Shown here: piece by piece, positions 16,934-28,225 of the stretch
Layout of the letters: every line of letters begins with the position of its first letter
Numbering within the stretch: position 1 is the stretch's first letter
Origin: Bacteroidales bacterium
GTDB taxonomy: Bacteria > Bacteroidota > Bacteroidia > Bacteroidales > VadinHA17
Direction of reading: 5' to 3'
Length of the DNA: 64,000 nucleotides
NCBI GenBank assembly: GCA_022865305.1
Contig: JALHSP010000062.1
Location: forward strand, 209,522-273,521
Notes under the pieces: generated by a model
What the model was told of the DNA's origin: nothing
What the model saw: the letters and a program-made list of their open reading frames with translations, nothing else
The model's database searches: none
Made by a program: the position numbers and the translations under genes

Positions 16934-18598
16934 ATGAATAAAATAAACGGACTGATTTTTACCTTGTTAATAATTTCTGTATTATTTTCTGAGGTGCGCT
17001 CACAAACAACAGTCAGGGAACGACCTGCTGAATGGAACAATCTGGTTTTAGGAGGACGATTCATTGACCTGTTTCTTCCGATGCCGAATATTGGCAAGTT
17101 GACCAGTGATACCTGGGGAGCATCCAACGTTATTCCCCGGGATATTAAAAATGGTATTGAAAACAGGAAATACTCTTTCTGGGGAGGAAATATAGTGTTG
17201 GGAGATGATGGCAAATACCATTTATTTGTCTGTGGCTGGCTTGAAAGTTCTCCTAGGGGTCATGCAACATGGCCTAATTCCACTGTTTTTCATTCCGTTT
17301 CCGATAATTCATACGGTCCGTTTGTGGTAAAAGACACCATCGGGAAGGGGCACAATCCGGAAGTATACAGGCTCACAGATGGAAGATATGTTCTTTATGT
17401 AATCAATGGTTATTATCTTGCTGATGGGATTGATGGTCCATGGACGTTTAATAAGTTCGAATTCCTTAACCGTGACCGGCGCATTATCGATGGATTGTCC
17501 AATCTCACCTTTGCTCAACGGGAAGACGGATCATATCTGATGGTAAACCGTGGAGGAGGTATATGGTTCAGCCAGACAGGATTATCCCCATATAATCAGG
17601 TTACGGAAGTAAGGGTTTACCCTCCGGTTCAGGGGGCTTTTGAAGATCCTGTGGTCTGGCGGGACAATGTGCAGTATAACCTGATTGTAAATGACTGGCT
17701 TGGCCGGATTGCATTTTATCTGCGGTCAAAGGATGGTATCACCTGGGTTGTTGATCCGGGTGAAGCCTATTTGCCAGGTATATCAAGACATGAAGACAGA
17801 ACTGTTGAAGAGTGGTTCAAGTATGAGCGCATGAAAGTTTTCCAGGATGAATACGGACGGGCAATTCAGGCAAATTTCGCGGTAATTGATGTAGAAAAAA
17901 GATTAGATCAAAGCAGGGATAATCATAGTTCAAAGAATATATGCATTCCACTCACAGTTCCCCGACTACTGACAATACTTGATAAAAAACAGATTACTGC
18001 CACGACAAAAACCATCAAAGTAAAAATAGCCTCTGAACCTGGTTTTAATCCACATACAGATATTGATATAAACTTTTTAAGGTTTGGAGCACCCCTGGAA
18101 GTGAATTTCGGCAGAGGCTGCAAAGTGGCAAAAACTAAAAGGTCCGGAGACGATTTAATTGTCACCTTTAATGGAGAAGGTAATGGCATTACTGATGATG
18201 AATTTGCCGCAAAAATGATAGGCAAAACCAACGACGGGAAACTTCTTTTCGGATATGCACGTTTGCCATGGGTTACTTATAATGAACCAATACTCTCAGC
18301 CCGTTTACCTGAAATAACACCCAGCGACAATGGATTAAATATGAAGGTTGAAGTTCAGAACTTTGGACAGGTTGCTTCAAAACCTTCAAGACTGAAAATA
18401 GTGTACGTCAAAGATGAAAAGGAAATTGAAGCCGGCGCAGGAAATATTCCGGAACTAAATCCCTGGCAAAAGACAAATGTTGAGTTTACTTGCGGTAGAA
18501 TTTTCGATAAAGGTGTCGAGTATAGCTTAATCGTGATTATTAATCCTGAAGATTTAAAACCAGTTTTATTACATGGAAAGGTGACTCCGGTAAAGTAA
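16934..18598 (+). CDS. Secreted beta-propeller glycosidase-like protein (GH43-like) with C-terminal Ig-like domain
   Basis: This 554-residue protein has a signal peptide ending near residue 23 (VRSQ). Residues 45-330 read as a five-bladed propeller of GH43-like type: GGNIVLGDDGKYHLFVCG, then GHNPEVYRLTDGRYVLY, a FEDPVVWRDN blade and YLRSKDGITW. The FEDPVVW block resembles the acid/base region of GH43 and related families, but the family cannot be fixed. The last 100 residues (LKIVYVKDEKEIEAG...) look like a CARDB-type Ig domain. It is the first gene after operator-like copy 1 and directly precedes the GH27 gene, probably in one operon. Confidence 0.6.
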   Translation: MNKINGLIFTLLIISVLFSEVRSQTTVRERPAEWNNLVLGGRFIDLFLPMPNIGKLTSDTWGASNVIPRDIKNGIENRKYSFWGGNIVLGDDGKYHLFVCGWLESSPRGHATWPNSTVFHSVSDNSYGPFVVKDTIGKGHNPEVYRLTDGRYVLYVINGYYLADGIDGPWTFNKFEFLNRDRRIIDGLSNLTFAQREDGSYLMVNRGGGIWFSQTGLSPYNQVTEVRVYPPVQGAFEDPVVWRDNVQYNLIVNDWLGRIAFYLRSKDGITWVVDPGEAYLPGISRHEDRTVEEWFKYERMKVFQDEYGRAIQANFAVIDVEKRLDQSRDNHSSKNICIPLTVPRLLTILDKKQITATTKTIKVKIASEPGFNPHTDIDINFLRFGAPLEVNFGRGCKVAKTKRSGDDLIVTFNGEGNGITDDEFAAKMIGKTNDGKLLFGYARLPWVTYNEPILSARLPEITPSDNGLNMKVEVQNFGQVASKPSRLKIVYVKDEKEIEAGAGNIPELNPWQKTNVEFTCGRIFDKGVEYSLIVIINPEDLKPVLLHGKVTPVK

Positions 18599-18666
18599 AG
18601 GAATTTTGTCCCACACATATGCGGACCTGCCGGTAAACTGATGTTTTATCCTTAAATACTATAAAA

Positions 18667-20595
18667 ATGAAAACTAAACCAGAATTCCCTGATCAGAAAG
18701 CCACCAGGCTATTCCTCAAGTATTCAATCAGAATACTGTTAGTTATATTTGTTACCATGCCATTGGTTTTCCTTAGCCGGTGCCAGTCAAATAAAACCGG
18801 TACTTCCGAAGCTGAGGGGCTTGCCTTTCACAAGTGGGCGCCAATACCGCCGCTGGGATGGAACAGCTGGGATTGTTATGGTCCTACGGTTGTTGAAGAT
18901 GAAGTAAAGGCTAATGCCGATTATATGGCAAAAAATCTTAAAAAATTCGGATGGAATTATATTGTTGTTGATATCCGCTGGTATGTAGAAAACGATAAGG
19001 CCGGTGGTTATAACCAGGACAATCCTATTTACGCAATGGATGAGTATGGAAGATTTACTCCTGCAGTTAACCGGTTTCCTTCAGCAGCAAACGGGAACGG
19101 ATTTAAACCGCTTGCTGACTATGTTCACAGTAAAGGTTTGAATTTCGGTATTCATTTAATGCGTGGCATACCGGTAATAGCAGTGAATAAAAACACTCCG
19201 ATACTGGGGACTGATATTAAGGCACAGGATATTTACACACCCGAAGGCCAGTGCAGATGGCTCAGGGATATGTACACTGTGGTTGCCGAGAAGGAGGGAG
19301 CTCAGGAATATTACAATTCCCTGTTTCAGCTTTATGCATCATGGGGAGTTGATTTTGTGAAGGTTGATGATCTTTCCGCCAGGATAAAAGAAATTGAAAT
19401 GATCAGAAAAGCCATAGACAACTGCGGAAGACCTATTGTAATAAGCATATCACCGGGTGGAGACAGGCCGGAAAATGCTGAATTTCTGAAGAATAACGTC
19501 AATATGTGGCGTACCTCGAATGATTTCTGGGACAACTGGACGCAACTTAAGAATCAATTTGCGATTCTTGAAAGGTGGATAGGACTGGGCGGACAAGGTT
19601 ATTATCCTGATGGAGATATGCTGCCTCTTGGGAAAATCGGATTAAGGGCAGAAAGGGGAGAGCCCCGCTGGTCAGGATTCACGAAAGATGAACAGTACAC
19701 CTTAATGACTCTGTTCGCCATTTTCCGTTCTCCTTTGATGTTTGGCGGAGATCTTCCGAGTAATGATGAGTTTACACTATCACTGATTACCAATAAAGAT
19801 GTCCTGAATGTGAATCAGCACAGTATTAACGGGAAGCAGCTTTTCAGGGAGAATGATCTGATTGCATGGAGTGCTGACGATCCGAAGACAGGAGATAAAT
19901 ACCTGGCCCTTTTTAATGCTTCAGATCAGCAGCCAATTGTCGAAAGCAAGGCTATCTGGAAAAGTGAACAGATGACCAATGAAGCAGGCGATCAGAGTGT
20001 AGATGTTGATATAGATATTACCGGTGCAAAGAAATTATATCTTGTTACATCTTTTGATGATGTAATCGGATTTTCCAGCCACAATTGCGACTGGATTGAA
20101 CCTAAGCTTATTGGTCCCAAAGGAAGTATCAGCCTTACAGACCTGAAATGGATTAAAGCTTCAGCAGGACGGGGAATGCCTTCGATAAATCAGACAGCCA
20201 GAGGCGGAAAACTAACCGTTAACGGCACTGAATATAAAAACGGTATCAGTGCGAATGCGACCTCTATAATTGAATATGATTTACCGGAAGGAGTAACCAG
20301 GTTTCAGGTAAAAGCCGGTCTTGATAATGGCACTGCAGGTGGTGGTTTCCGTGGCCAGGGGCCTAATTCACAGTTTGTAATGCCAAATAATGGCAAATTT
20401 CTGGTCTTCACTGAAGATCCGGCCGGCCCTGTTCCACCTGATGCTACTGAAGTTTCAGTAAAATTTGAACAGTTTGGATTAACGGGAACCCATACTGTTA
20501 AAGATCTGTGGACAGGCGAAAAGCTGGGTAAGTTTACCGATGTTTTTTCTCAGAGTATAAACCGTCATGGAGCAGGACTTTACAGAATTCATTAA
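18667..20595 (+). CDS. Alpha-galactosidase, GH27, with NPCBM domain (lipoprotein)
   Basis: This hydrolyses terminal alpha-galactosides. After a long N-terminus with a hydrophobic helix and lipobox-like LSRC (about residue 39), the GH27 barrel starts at PPLGWNSWDCYG. The nucleophile region is DFVKVDD and the acid/base region is RTSNDFWDNW, both typical for the family. Residues about 500-642 form an NPCBM-like carbohydrate-binding domain (LKWIKASAGRG, NGTEYKNGISANA). 642 residues is normal for this architecture. It fits removal of galactose side chains before import by the adjacent SusC/SusD. Confidence 0.9.
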   Translation: MKTKPEFPDQKATRLFLKYSIRILLVIFVTMPLVFLSRCQSNKTGTSEAEGLAFHKWAPIPPLGWNSWDCYGPTVVEDEVKANADYMAKNLKKFGWNYIVVDIRWYVENDKAGGYNQDNPIYAMDEYGRFTPAVNRFPSAANGNGFKPLADYVHSKGLNFGIHLMRGIPVIAVNKNTPILGTDIKAQDIYTPEGQCRWLRDMYTVVAEKEGAQEYYNSLFQLYASWGVDFVKVDDLSARIKEIEMIRKAIDNCGRPIVISISPGGDRPENAEFLKNNVNMWRTSNDFWDNWTQLKNQFAILERWIGLGGQGYYPDGDMLPLGKIGLRAERGEPRWSGFTKDEQYTLMTLFAIFRSPLMFGGDLPSNDEFTLSLITNKDVLNVNQHSINGKQLFRENDLIAWSADDPKTGDKYLALFNASDQQPIVESKAIWKSEQMTNEAGDQSVDVDIDITGAKKLYLVTSFDDVIGFSSHNCDWIEPKLIGPKGSISLTDLKWIKASAGRGMPSINQTARGGKLTVNGTEYKNGISANATSIIEYDLPEGVTRFQVKAGLDNGTAGGGFRGQGPNSQFVMPNNGKFLVFTEDPAGPVPPDATEVSVKFEQFGLTGTHTVKDLWTGEKLGKFTDVFSQSINRHGAGLYRIH

Positions 20596-20607
20596 AAAGA
20601 AGTGATA

Positions 20608-20688
20608 ATGAAAAAAATACCGATTCCGGAAGATTGGTACAGACGCAAGCCTCTTCTATTTCAGTTTGCCCGGTTGCTGCTTAAATAA
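20608..20688 (+). other. 26-codon orphan ORF after GH27
   Basis: An ATG 12 bp after the GH27 stop, preceded by AAGAAGTG, opens a 26-residue reading frame (MKKIPIPEDWYRRKPLLFQF...). It has no signal peptide and I do not recognise it. It could be the truncated start of a lost gene or a leader peptide. Being this short, it may also be chance. Confidence 0.25.
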
Positions 20689-20973
20689 CAAGCGTGAAAA
20701 CAAGATAAAAAAAATTAATTAAGTCTTGTCAGTTTATAAAAAAAGAATAAATTTATATATTTAAGTAACCGCGAAAGTAACCGTGTAAACAAATACTAAA
20801 AAACAATCTTATGTCTAACCTAAATCAATCTGCCTATGGAAACAATTATTAAATGTGTCTGATTTGCTGCCAGGACATTATAGCCTGCGCAGCACCTGTC
20901 AAATTTAAATTCCGGGAAATTGTCCGGAAGAATTAAGTACAAAAATTTAGAGACTAACCAAAAAAAAATAAAA
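20689..20973 (+). other. SusC promoter and leader region
   Basis: The stretch holds operator-like copy 2 near 20.76 kb and then about 180 bp of leader before the SusC ATG. A 13-codon mini-ORF starts at 20811 (MSNLNQSAYGNNY). No clear terminator or riboswitch was seen. The TTG at 20920 used by the ORF track is unlikely to be the start. Confidence 0.4.
20756..20799 (+). promoter_or_regulatory. Operator-like element, copy 2, upstream of SusC
   Basis: TATATTTA (20756-20763) overlaps by one base a pair of 12-bp direct repeats, AAGTAACCGCGA and AAGTAACCGTGT (20763-20786), followed by AAACAAATACTAAA. The core GCGAAAGTnACCGTGTAA is shared with copy 3 at 36.44 kb. GTAACCG resembles a LacI-family half-site. 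Confidence 0.65.
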
Positions 20974-23900
20974 ATGGAAGACAGAAATAAATTTCTTGTT
21001 ATTCCTTTTAAAGTCCGTTCACTCCAGACTGCAAGTCAGGTATTAAAAGGCTTCATGATACTGGTGATGTTATTTTCTATCCAGGTCATTGGTATTAATG
21101 TGCATGCAGCCGAAATGCAACAGGCATCAGTTGCTGGGACAATAACTGACCAGGTGGGCAATCCTGTTGCAGGAGTGACAGTGACTTTAAAGGGAACTAC
21201 AACCGGCACATTAACAGATGTTGCCGGTAAGTATTCTTTACCAAATGTTCCGCAGAATGGTACACTGGTGTTTTCATTTATCGGAATGAGAACGCAGGAG
21301 ATTCCTGTAAGCGGACGTGGTACAATTGATGTGGTGATGGTCGAGGAAGCCATTGGGCTGGAAGAGGTGGTTGTTGTGGGTTACGGAACGCAAAAAAAGG
21401 TAAACCTGACAGGGTCGGTTGCTTCAGCAAGTGGAGATGAGCTTCTTAATCGTCCGGTATCAAGCTCCTCCGCCATGCTTGAGGGTTTAATGACCGGAGT
21501 GCAGGTTGTACAGGGCCGGGGTGAACCCGGGAATGAGAATACTTTGATAACTATCAGGGGAAGAGGCACATTCAGTAACGCAGGTTCAAATCCACTTATA
21601 TTGATAGATGGTGTTCAGGGTAATCTTGAAAATCTGAACCCAAATGATATTGAAAGCGTCTCGGTTCTTAAGGATGCTGCTTCTGCTTCAATTTATGGGG
21701 CACGTGCAGCCAACGGTGTTATTCTCGTTACAACCAAAATGGGAACGGAAGGAAGAATGAACATCGATTATAATGGCAGTTATGCTATATATACATGGAC
21801 CAAAATGTTAGATCTGGTAACTAATTCGGTTGAGTACATGGAGTTGTGGAACGAGGCCAAATTAAATACTGGAATTCCTACCGGTCTTTATACTCAGGAT
21901 ATTATTGATGCATATAAAAATGCAACTGATCGCGTTCAATATCCGAACACCGACTGGCTTAGCCTTGTCTTTGAACCGGCACCTACCCAAACCCACAACC
22001 TGAGTTTTAACGGAGGGAGCAGCACGACAAAGTACAATGTCTCCTTAGGCTATCTGGACCAGAAGGGTATTATGAAAGGGTTTAATTATAAAAGGTATAA
22101 TTTCCGGTTAAACCTCTCCTCTCAGATAAATAAGGCTGTAACTTTTGGTGGCAATATGGGAATGACCTATGGTTACAGGACTGGTGCCAGACAAGGATCA
22201 GAAGATCAGTTTATAGCCACGATGGCGCAGGCACCAACTTACGGTCCGTATCTCCCTGACGGAAGTGGACGGTACACATTTAAAGCTTATTCTTTTGAGT
22301 ATAACAATAAAAACCCGATAGTTATTGAGAAAGAACAGGCATGGTCGTGGCTACGCAGCTATGCCTTCACTTCGCAGGGATGGGTTGACGTAAAGATATT
22401 TAAAGGGCTGAACTGGTACACAAAAGGTGCTTTTAACCTGGACTTCAGCGATAACAGGGTTTTCAGGCCCCAGGTTCCGTTATATAATTTCCGTACCTAC
22501 GAATATATGACACTTTGTGATGTAGGCGGTGCAGGTATGAATGCAACAGATAACCTTGGCAGCTATCTTAACCTCTATTCTTATCTCAACTACGATCTTT
22601 CATTTGGTAACGGCCACTCTTTTAAAGCCCAGGCAGGCTACAACGTTGAATCAAGCACAAACCGTTCACTGACCGGGTATCGTCAGAAATATCCAAGTGA
22701 CGTTCTTAAGGAAATTGATGCCGGTACAGCTGAGATTCAGACAGCCGGTGGAAATACAAATCAATGGGCTATAATGTCATTCTTCGGACGGTTGAATTAC
22801 AATTATAAGGATCGTTACCTGTTTGAGGCAAACCTCAGATATGATGGAACTTCAAGGCTAAGTCCTCAGGGACGCTGGGGAGCATTTCCATCTTTCTCCG
22901 CAGCGTGGAGACCCACACAGGAGCCGTTTTTCCAGGATTTCGGATTAGGATGGCTTAACAATCTTAAGATTCGTGCATCGTATGGGACTCTTGGAAATCA
23001 GAACATCGGAAACTATCCGTATCAGGCAATGCTTTCTTTTACCGGGGCTTATCCTTTTGATGATTCGGCTTTATCTCCTGGTGTTGCACAAACAGCATTG
23101 AACAATCTGAATATCAAATGGGAAACAACAACGATCACCGACGTGGGATTTGACCTGACAGTTCTGAAGGGACTTTCTCTGACATTTGACTGGTATAATA
23201 AAATAACAACAGATATTCTGAGAAGTACTCAGGTAACGGGTGTTGTGGGCCTTTCTGCCCCGACAGTAAATAACGGGACGCTGAAGAACAGTGGTTATGA
23301 GGTGAGTCTCTCTTATAGTAACGCTGTTAAATCAGGGATATTGAACGGTCTGGTCTATAACGCCGGTGTGAATTTTGACCATTATAAGAATAAGCTCGTG
23401 GAATTTGGAGCCGAGGAGAAGTCTACAAGGACAATCCGTAAGGAAGGGCTGGAGTATGATGCATTCTATATGCTCGAATGGATAGGGATTTTCCAGACCG
23501 CAGATGAAGTTGCCACTTCCCCGAAACAATATAATGACAATACAGTACCAGGCGATTTAAAATGGAAAGACCAGATAACAGTTGATTCAAATGCAGATGG
23601 GATTCTTGATGCTACTGACGGTGTTATTAATGACAACGACCGGATCCCGATGAAAGGTCAGTATCCATCATTAAATTACTCCTTTAATGGAAGTGCCAGT
23701 TGGAAGGGACTTGATTTTTCGTTTCTCTTCCAGGGAGTTAGTGGAGATAAATTCTTTGTTACTGAATGGGGTGTAATACCATTCAACCAGGGGGCACCTC
23801 CAACTACCTATTGGCGTGACCGCTGGACACCGGAAAATCCTTCCGAGACTGTTCCTCGCATTTATTGGGGACGGCCTCCTCCTACTAAAATAGATCGTCC

Positions 23901-24147
23901 TTCTTCATATTATCTTCAGGATGCTTCTTATTTAAGATTGAAGAATTTAGCATTGGGATATGTCATTCCATCCAAACTTACGAAACGGATTGGAATTGAA
24001 AGGCTCAGAGTTTATTTCTCAGGTGATAACCTGCTGACATTCACACAATATCCGGGATTGGATCCGGAACGTAGTGGAAGCAGCACCCGGTTTGTCCAGT
24101 ACCCTCAGAATAAGATATATGCTTTTGGTGTAAACGTAAAATTTTAA
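20974..24147 (+). CDS. SusC-like TonB-dependent outer-membrane transporter
   Basis: This imports oligosaccharides across the outer membrane, powered by TonB, with its SusD partner. The start is placed at the ATG at 20974 (MEDRNKF...), and the signal hydrophobic stretch follows at about residues 30-50 (GFMILVMLFSIQVIG). In order: a CarboxypepD_reg-like domain (VAGTITDQVGNPVAGVTVTLKG), a TonB-box region around EEVVVVGYG, a plug domain (ITIRGRGTF, NPLILIDGVQG, ASIYGARAANGVILVTTK) and the barrel to the C-terminal VNVKF. At 1057 residues it is full length. No STN domain is seen, so it is not of the anti-sigma-coupled type. Confidence 0.95.
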   Translation: MEDRNKFLVIPFKVRSLQTASQVLKGFMILVMLFSIQVIGINVHAAEMQQASVAGTITDQVGNPVAGVTVTLKGTTTGTLTDVAGKYSLPNVPQNGTLVFSFIGMRTQEIPVSGRGTIDVVMVEEAIGLEEVVVVGYGTQKKVNLTGSVASASGDELLNRPVSSSSAMLEGLMTGVQVVQGRGEPGNENTLITIRGRGTFSNAGSNPLILIDGVQGNLENLNPNDIESVSVLKDAASASIYGARAANGVILVTTKMGTEGRMNIDYNGSYAIYTWTKMLDLVTNSVEYMELWNEAKLNTGIPTGLYTQDIIDAYKNATDRVQYPNTDWLSLVFEPAPTQTHNLSFNGGSSTTKYNVSLGYLDQKGIMKGFNYKRYNFRLNLSSQINKAVTFGGNMGMTYGYRTGARQGSEDQFIATMAQAPTYGPYLPDGSGRYTFKAYSFEYNNKNPIVIEKEQAWSWLRSYAFTSQGWVDVKIFKGLNWYTKGAFNLDFSDNRVFRPQVPLYNFRTYEYMTLCDVGGAGMNATDNLGSYLNLYSYLNYDLSFGNGHSFKAQAGYNVESSTNRSLTGYRQKYPSDVLKEIDAGTAEIQTAGGNTNQWAIMSFFGRLNYNYKDRYLFEANLRYDGTSRLSPQGRWGAFPSFSAAWRPTQEPFFQDFGLGWLNNLKIRASYGTLGNQNIGNYPYQAMLSFTGAYPFDDSALSPGVAQTALNNLNIKWETTTITDVGFDLTVLKGLSLTFDWYNKITTDILRSTQVTGVVGLSAPTVNNGTLKNSGYEVSLSYSNAVKSGILNGLVYNAGVNFDHYKNKLVEFGAEEKSTRTIRKEGLEYDAFYMLEWIGIFQTADEVATSPKQYNDNTVPGDLKWKDQITVDSNADGILDATDGVINDNDRIPMKGQYPSLNYSFNGSASWKGLDFSFLFQGVSGDKFFVTEWGVIPFNQGAPPTTYWRDRWTPENPSETVPRIYWGRPPPTKIDRPSSYYLQDASYLRLKNLALGYVIPSKLTKRIGIERLRVYFSGDNLLTFTQYPGLDPERSGSSTRFVQYPQNKIYAFGVNVKF

Positions 24148-24157
24148 ATTCAAAGAG

Positions 24158-25687
24158 ATGAAAAGAAATATATTTTTACTGATAATTATCTCTTTACTCG
24201 CATTAAATGCATGTGAAGATTACCTGGACCTGAATCCTCTTGACAGGATTTCTGCACCTACATACTGGAAAAAGAAGGCTGATTTTGATCAGGCATTAAC
24301 TGCAATTTATGGTCAGAGACAGGCAGCTCTCTTTACTTCTAACATGGGAGTCTGGGATTGCCTCACGGATAATGGCTATGCCCAGCATGAGTCATCAGTA
24401 AAAGAGATAGTAAATGGTAATGTAAGCCCTTCGTTAGGTGGTTATGCCTCATCCGTGTACAGTACTTGTTATGCCGGAATTGCAAGAATCAATGTATTTT
24501 TAAAAGAACTTGCAGCTTATACCGGCACTGATTTTACTGATGCAGCAAAAAAACAGGCTGAGGCAGAAGCCCGCTTTCACAGGTCTTATTACTATTTCCA
24601 ATTGTACAATATATATGGTGATGTACCCCTTGTCCTCGAGCCGGTAACTATTGAAACCATGAAAATGCCGAAAGAAACTGCTGATAAGATTCTGCAGCAG
24701 GCTCTGACTGATATTGATTTTGCCATTGCAAATCTTGGTACCGGATCATACGTTACAAGTAAGGGACGTCCGGTTAAAACATCAGCACAAGCGCTTAAAG
24801 CCCGGATTATGATATCCGAAGCATATGGAAATACCGGAACTCCGGATATCGCAATGTTAACACAGGTAAGAGATCTTTGCCTTGAAATAACGGGCACTAA
24901 CTACTATGCTTTGAGCCCGGTATTTACAGATGTATTCCAGGATAAAGGTCAAAAAGCACAACCCGGAATCAAGGAAATTATTTATTCTGTTAATTTCCTT
25001 GCTCCTAACAGTGTTACTTCTTGGGATCTTTGGTATGGTGACTGGATTGTAGCAAGTCCTCTGAGAAATTTTGTTAATTCGTTTGAATGTACTGATGGAC
25101 TTGCGTGGGGAGTATCTCCATTAACAGACCCGGCCAATGAAATGCTTAACCGTGACCCGAGGTTAGGGATGACTGTCTTTAAAGACAAACCGGATTGGGG
25201 AGGGGGGAATGTACATAATCCCACCAATGCACGTCCCACAACTTATGGCGTTAAAAAATTCCTATGTCCTGAAAACGTACCTTATGGTTATACGACCCTT
25301 AGCCAGCAGAATGCTGTAATTCTTCGTTTAGGTGAGGTATTATTAATGTATGCCGAGGCACAGAATGAAATCGCAGGTCCTGACGCAACAGTTTATCAGG
25401 CTATGACTGACCTCCGTGCACGGGTAGGCATGCCTCCTTTCCCTGATTTGTTGACTAAAGATGAGATGCGTGAAAGGATAAGGCATGAACGAAGAATTGA
25501 GCTCGCCTTTGAGGGACTGCGCTATTTTGATCTTAAAAGGTGGAGGATCGCCGGTACAGTATTAAATGCTGTCACGGATGGAATTGTAGTCTATAAGTTT
25601 TTAGATAAGCATTATAAATGGCCTCTGCCTCAAACTGAAATTGACAGGAGCGGGGGAGAGCTTGTTCAAAATCCTGATTATCTGTAG
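24158..25687 (+). CDS. SusD/RagB-like surface glycan-binding lipoprotein
   Basis: This lipoprotein caps the SusC barrel and binds glycan at the cell surface. The lipobox is ALNAC (Cys at about 19), followed by EDYLDLNPLDR, the standard SusD N-terminus. TPR-like helices (RFHRSYYYFQLYNIYGDVPL) and the C-terminal RHERRIELAFEGLRYFDLKRW are diagnostic. At 509 residues it is intact. It starts 10 bp after SusC and is certainly cotranscribed with it. A strong terminator follows at 25702. Its partner specificity cannot be read from the sequence. Confidence 0.95.
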   Translation: MKRNIFLLIIISLLALNACEDYLDLNPLDRISAPTYWKKKADFDQALTAIYGQRQAALFTSNMGVWDCLTDNGYAQHESSVKEIVNGNVSPSLGGYASSVYSTCYAGIARINVFLKELAAYTGTDFTDAAKKQAEAEARFHRSYYYFQLYNIYGDVPLVLEPVTIETMKMPKETADKILQQALTDIDFAIANLGTGSYVTSKGRPVKTSAQALKARIMISEAYGNTGTPDIAMLTQVRDLCLEITGTNYYALSPVFTDVFQDKGQKAQPGIKEIIYSVNFLAPNSVTSWDLWYGDWIVASPLRNFVNSFECTDGLAWGVSPLTDPANEMLNRDPRLGMTVFKDKPDWGGGNVHNPTNARPTTYGVKKFLCPENVPYGYTTLSQQNAVILRLGEVLLMYAEAQNEIAGPDATVYQAMTDLRARVGMPPFPDLLTKDEMRERIRHERRIELAFEGLRYFDLKRWRIAGTVLNAVTDGIVVYKFLDKHYKWPLPQTEIDRSGGELVQNPDYL

Positions 25688-25701
25688 GTCATAATCAATT
25701 T

Positions 25702-25736
25702 AAAAGTGAGAGGCTTCAGACCTCTCACTTTTTTTT
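25702..25736 (+). terminator. Intrinsic terminator after SusD
   Basis: AAAAGTGAGAGG pairs perfectly with CCTCTCACTTTT across a short CTTCAGA loop and runs into a T-tract. This is the clearest terminator in the window and separates the SusC/SusD unit from the downstream enzymes. Confidence 0.85.
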
Positions 25737-25826
25737 GAAGGCTTGCCGGTTTTCCTTTTAGGACAGACATACTTACAAAGAGAATGCGTAGATTCATGAG
25801 GTATGCTTTAAATACTGACTCAATAA

Positions 25827-27098
<1,272 letters not shown>

Positions 27099-27198
27099 TA
27101 ATTAAAGAAATAAGGTTAGATTTACTTGTTTATCATTTGAGTTATGCAATGGAATAAGTATTAAGTCCCTCTGTTTATTCGTTTAAATCCAAAATAAA

Positions 27199-28197
27199 AT
27201 GAAGAGAATTTTACCTTTGATCTTATTAATAATAGGATTATCAATTCATTATGAATCGAAAGCACAGTTTCGGATGCAGTCTGAACCAAAAGATATCAAA
27301 CTTGCTGATATCCGTTGGCGTGATATGTGTATTCTTCCTGATCCGGGAACGAAAACTTACTATATGGTAGGCCCTGGAGGGAGAGGTGTAGGATGCTATA
27401 CGAGCAAAGATCTTCGGAACTGGTACGGACCGACAAGAATCTATAATGCACCGCAGGATGTATGGGGAGAGATGCCTATTGTCAGTATCTGGGCTCCCGA
27501 AATGCATAATTATAAGGGTAAATATTATCTTTTTCTTACATTCGATACCCGCAATAAGTTATGTGAACAATGGTTCAACTGGGAACGCAATGGACGTGTA
27601 ACCCGTGGATCTCAGATATTTGTGGGCGATTCACCAACAGGTCCGTTCGCTTCTTTTCGAAACCACTCCACCCTGCCAGTCGATATGATGACACTTGACG
27701 GAACATTATGGGTTGAAGATGGTACCCCGTATATTGTATTTTGCCACGAATGGGTGCAGATAACCAATGGGTCTATTTGTTATATGCAACTTAAAGATGA
27801 TCTCTCTGAAACAGTTGGTGAACCCATTAAACTTTTTCACGCAAGTGAAGCATCATGGAGTAACACGGGTAAGCAATACGGGAACAATGTTACGGACGGT
27901 TGTTATCTCTACAAGGGCAAAACAGGTAAGTTATATATGTTATGGACCAGTGGGGGGAAGGGTGGTTATACGCAGGGAATAGCTATATCGGAATCAGGTA
28001 AGCTGGCTGGTCCGTGGACTCAGCAGGATAAGCCACTTTATAACCAGAATGGAGGGCATGGGATGGTTTTTAAGAGTTTTGATGGCAAAATAATGATGAT
28101 TCTGCATTCTCCAAACGATAGAGAATCGCGCCCAAGGATCTTTGAAATGGAAGATACCGGAAATACACTGGTAGTTGTTAAAGAGTTGACAGAGTAA
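27199..28197 (+). CDS. Secreted glycoside hydrolase family 43
   Basis: This 332-residue enzyme has a signal peptide ending near residue 22 (ESKAQ) and a five-bladed propeller. DIRWRDMCILPD holds the likely base Asp, SIWAPEMH the conserved blade-2 motif of GH43, and DGTLWVEDGTPYIVFCHEW a later blade with the acid/base region. Its expected products are arabinose, xylose or galactose from side chains. The length is that of a single-domain enzyme. It starts 100 bp after the esterase and precedes the GH35-like gene by 28 bp, so the set is probably cotranscribed. Confidence 0.85.
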   Translation: MKRILPLILLIIGLSIHYESKAQFRMQSEPKDIKLADIRWRDMCILPDPGTKTYYMVGPGGRGVGCYTSKDLRNWYGPTRIYNAPQDVWGEMPIVSIWAPEMHNYKGKYYLFLTFDTRNKLCEQWFNWERNGRVTRGSQIFVGDSPTGPFASFRNHSTLPVDMMTLDGTLWVEDGTPYIVFCHEWVQITNGSICYMQLKDDLSETVGEPIKLFHASEASWSNTGKQYGNNVTDGCYLYKGKTGKLYMLWTSGGKGGYTQGIAISESGKLAGPWTQQDKPLYNQNGGHGMVFKSFDGKIMMILHSPNDRESRPRIFEMEDTGNTLVVVKELTE

Positions 28198-28225
28198 TCT
28201 AATGTAAATTATTAAATCAAATACT

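Noticed and set aside
20920-20973. TTG start of the SusC ORF, giving an 18-residue extension
   Set aside because: The extension is basic and lysine-rich with no function, and the ATG at 20974 gives a normal SusC start.
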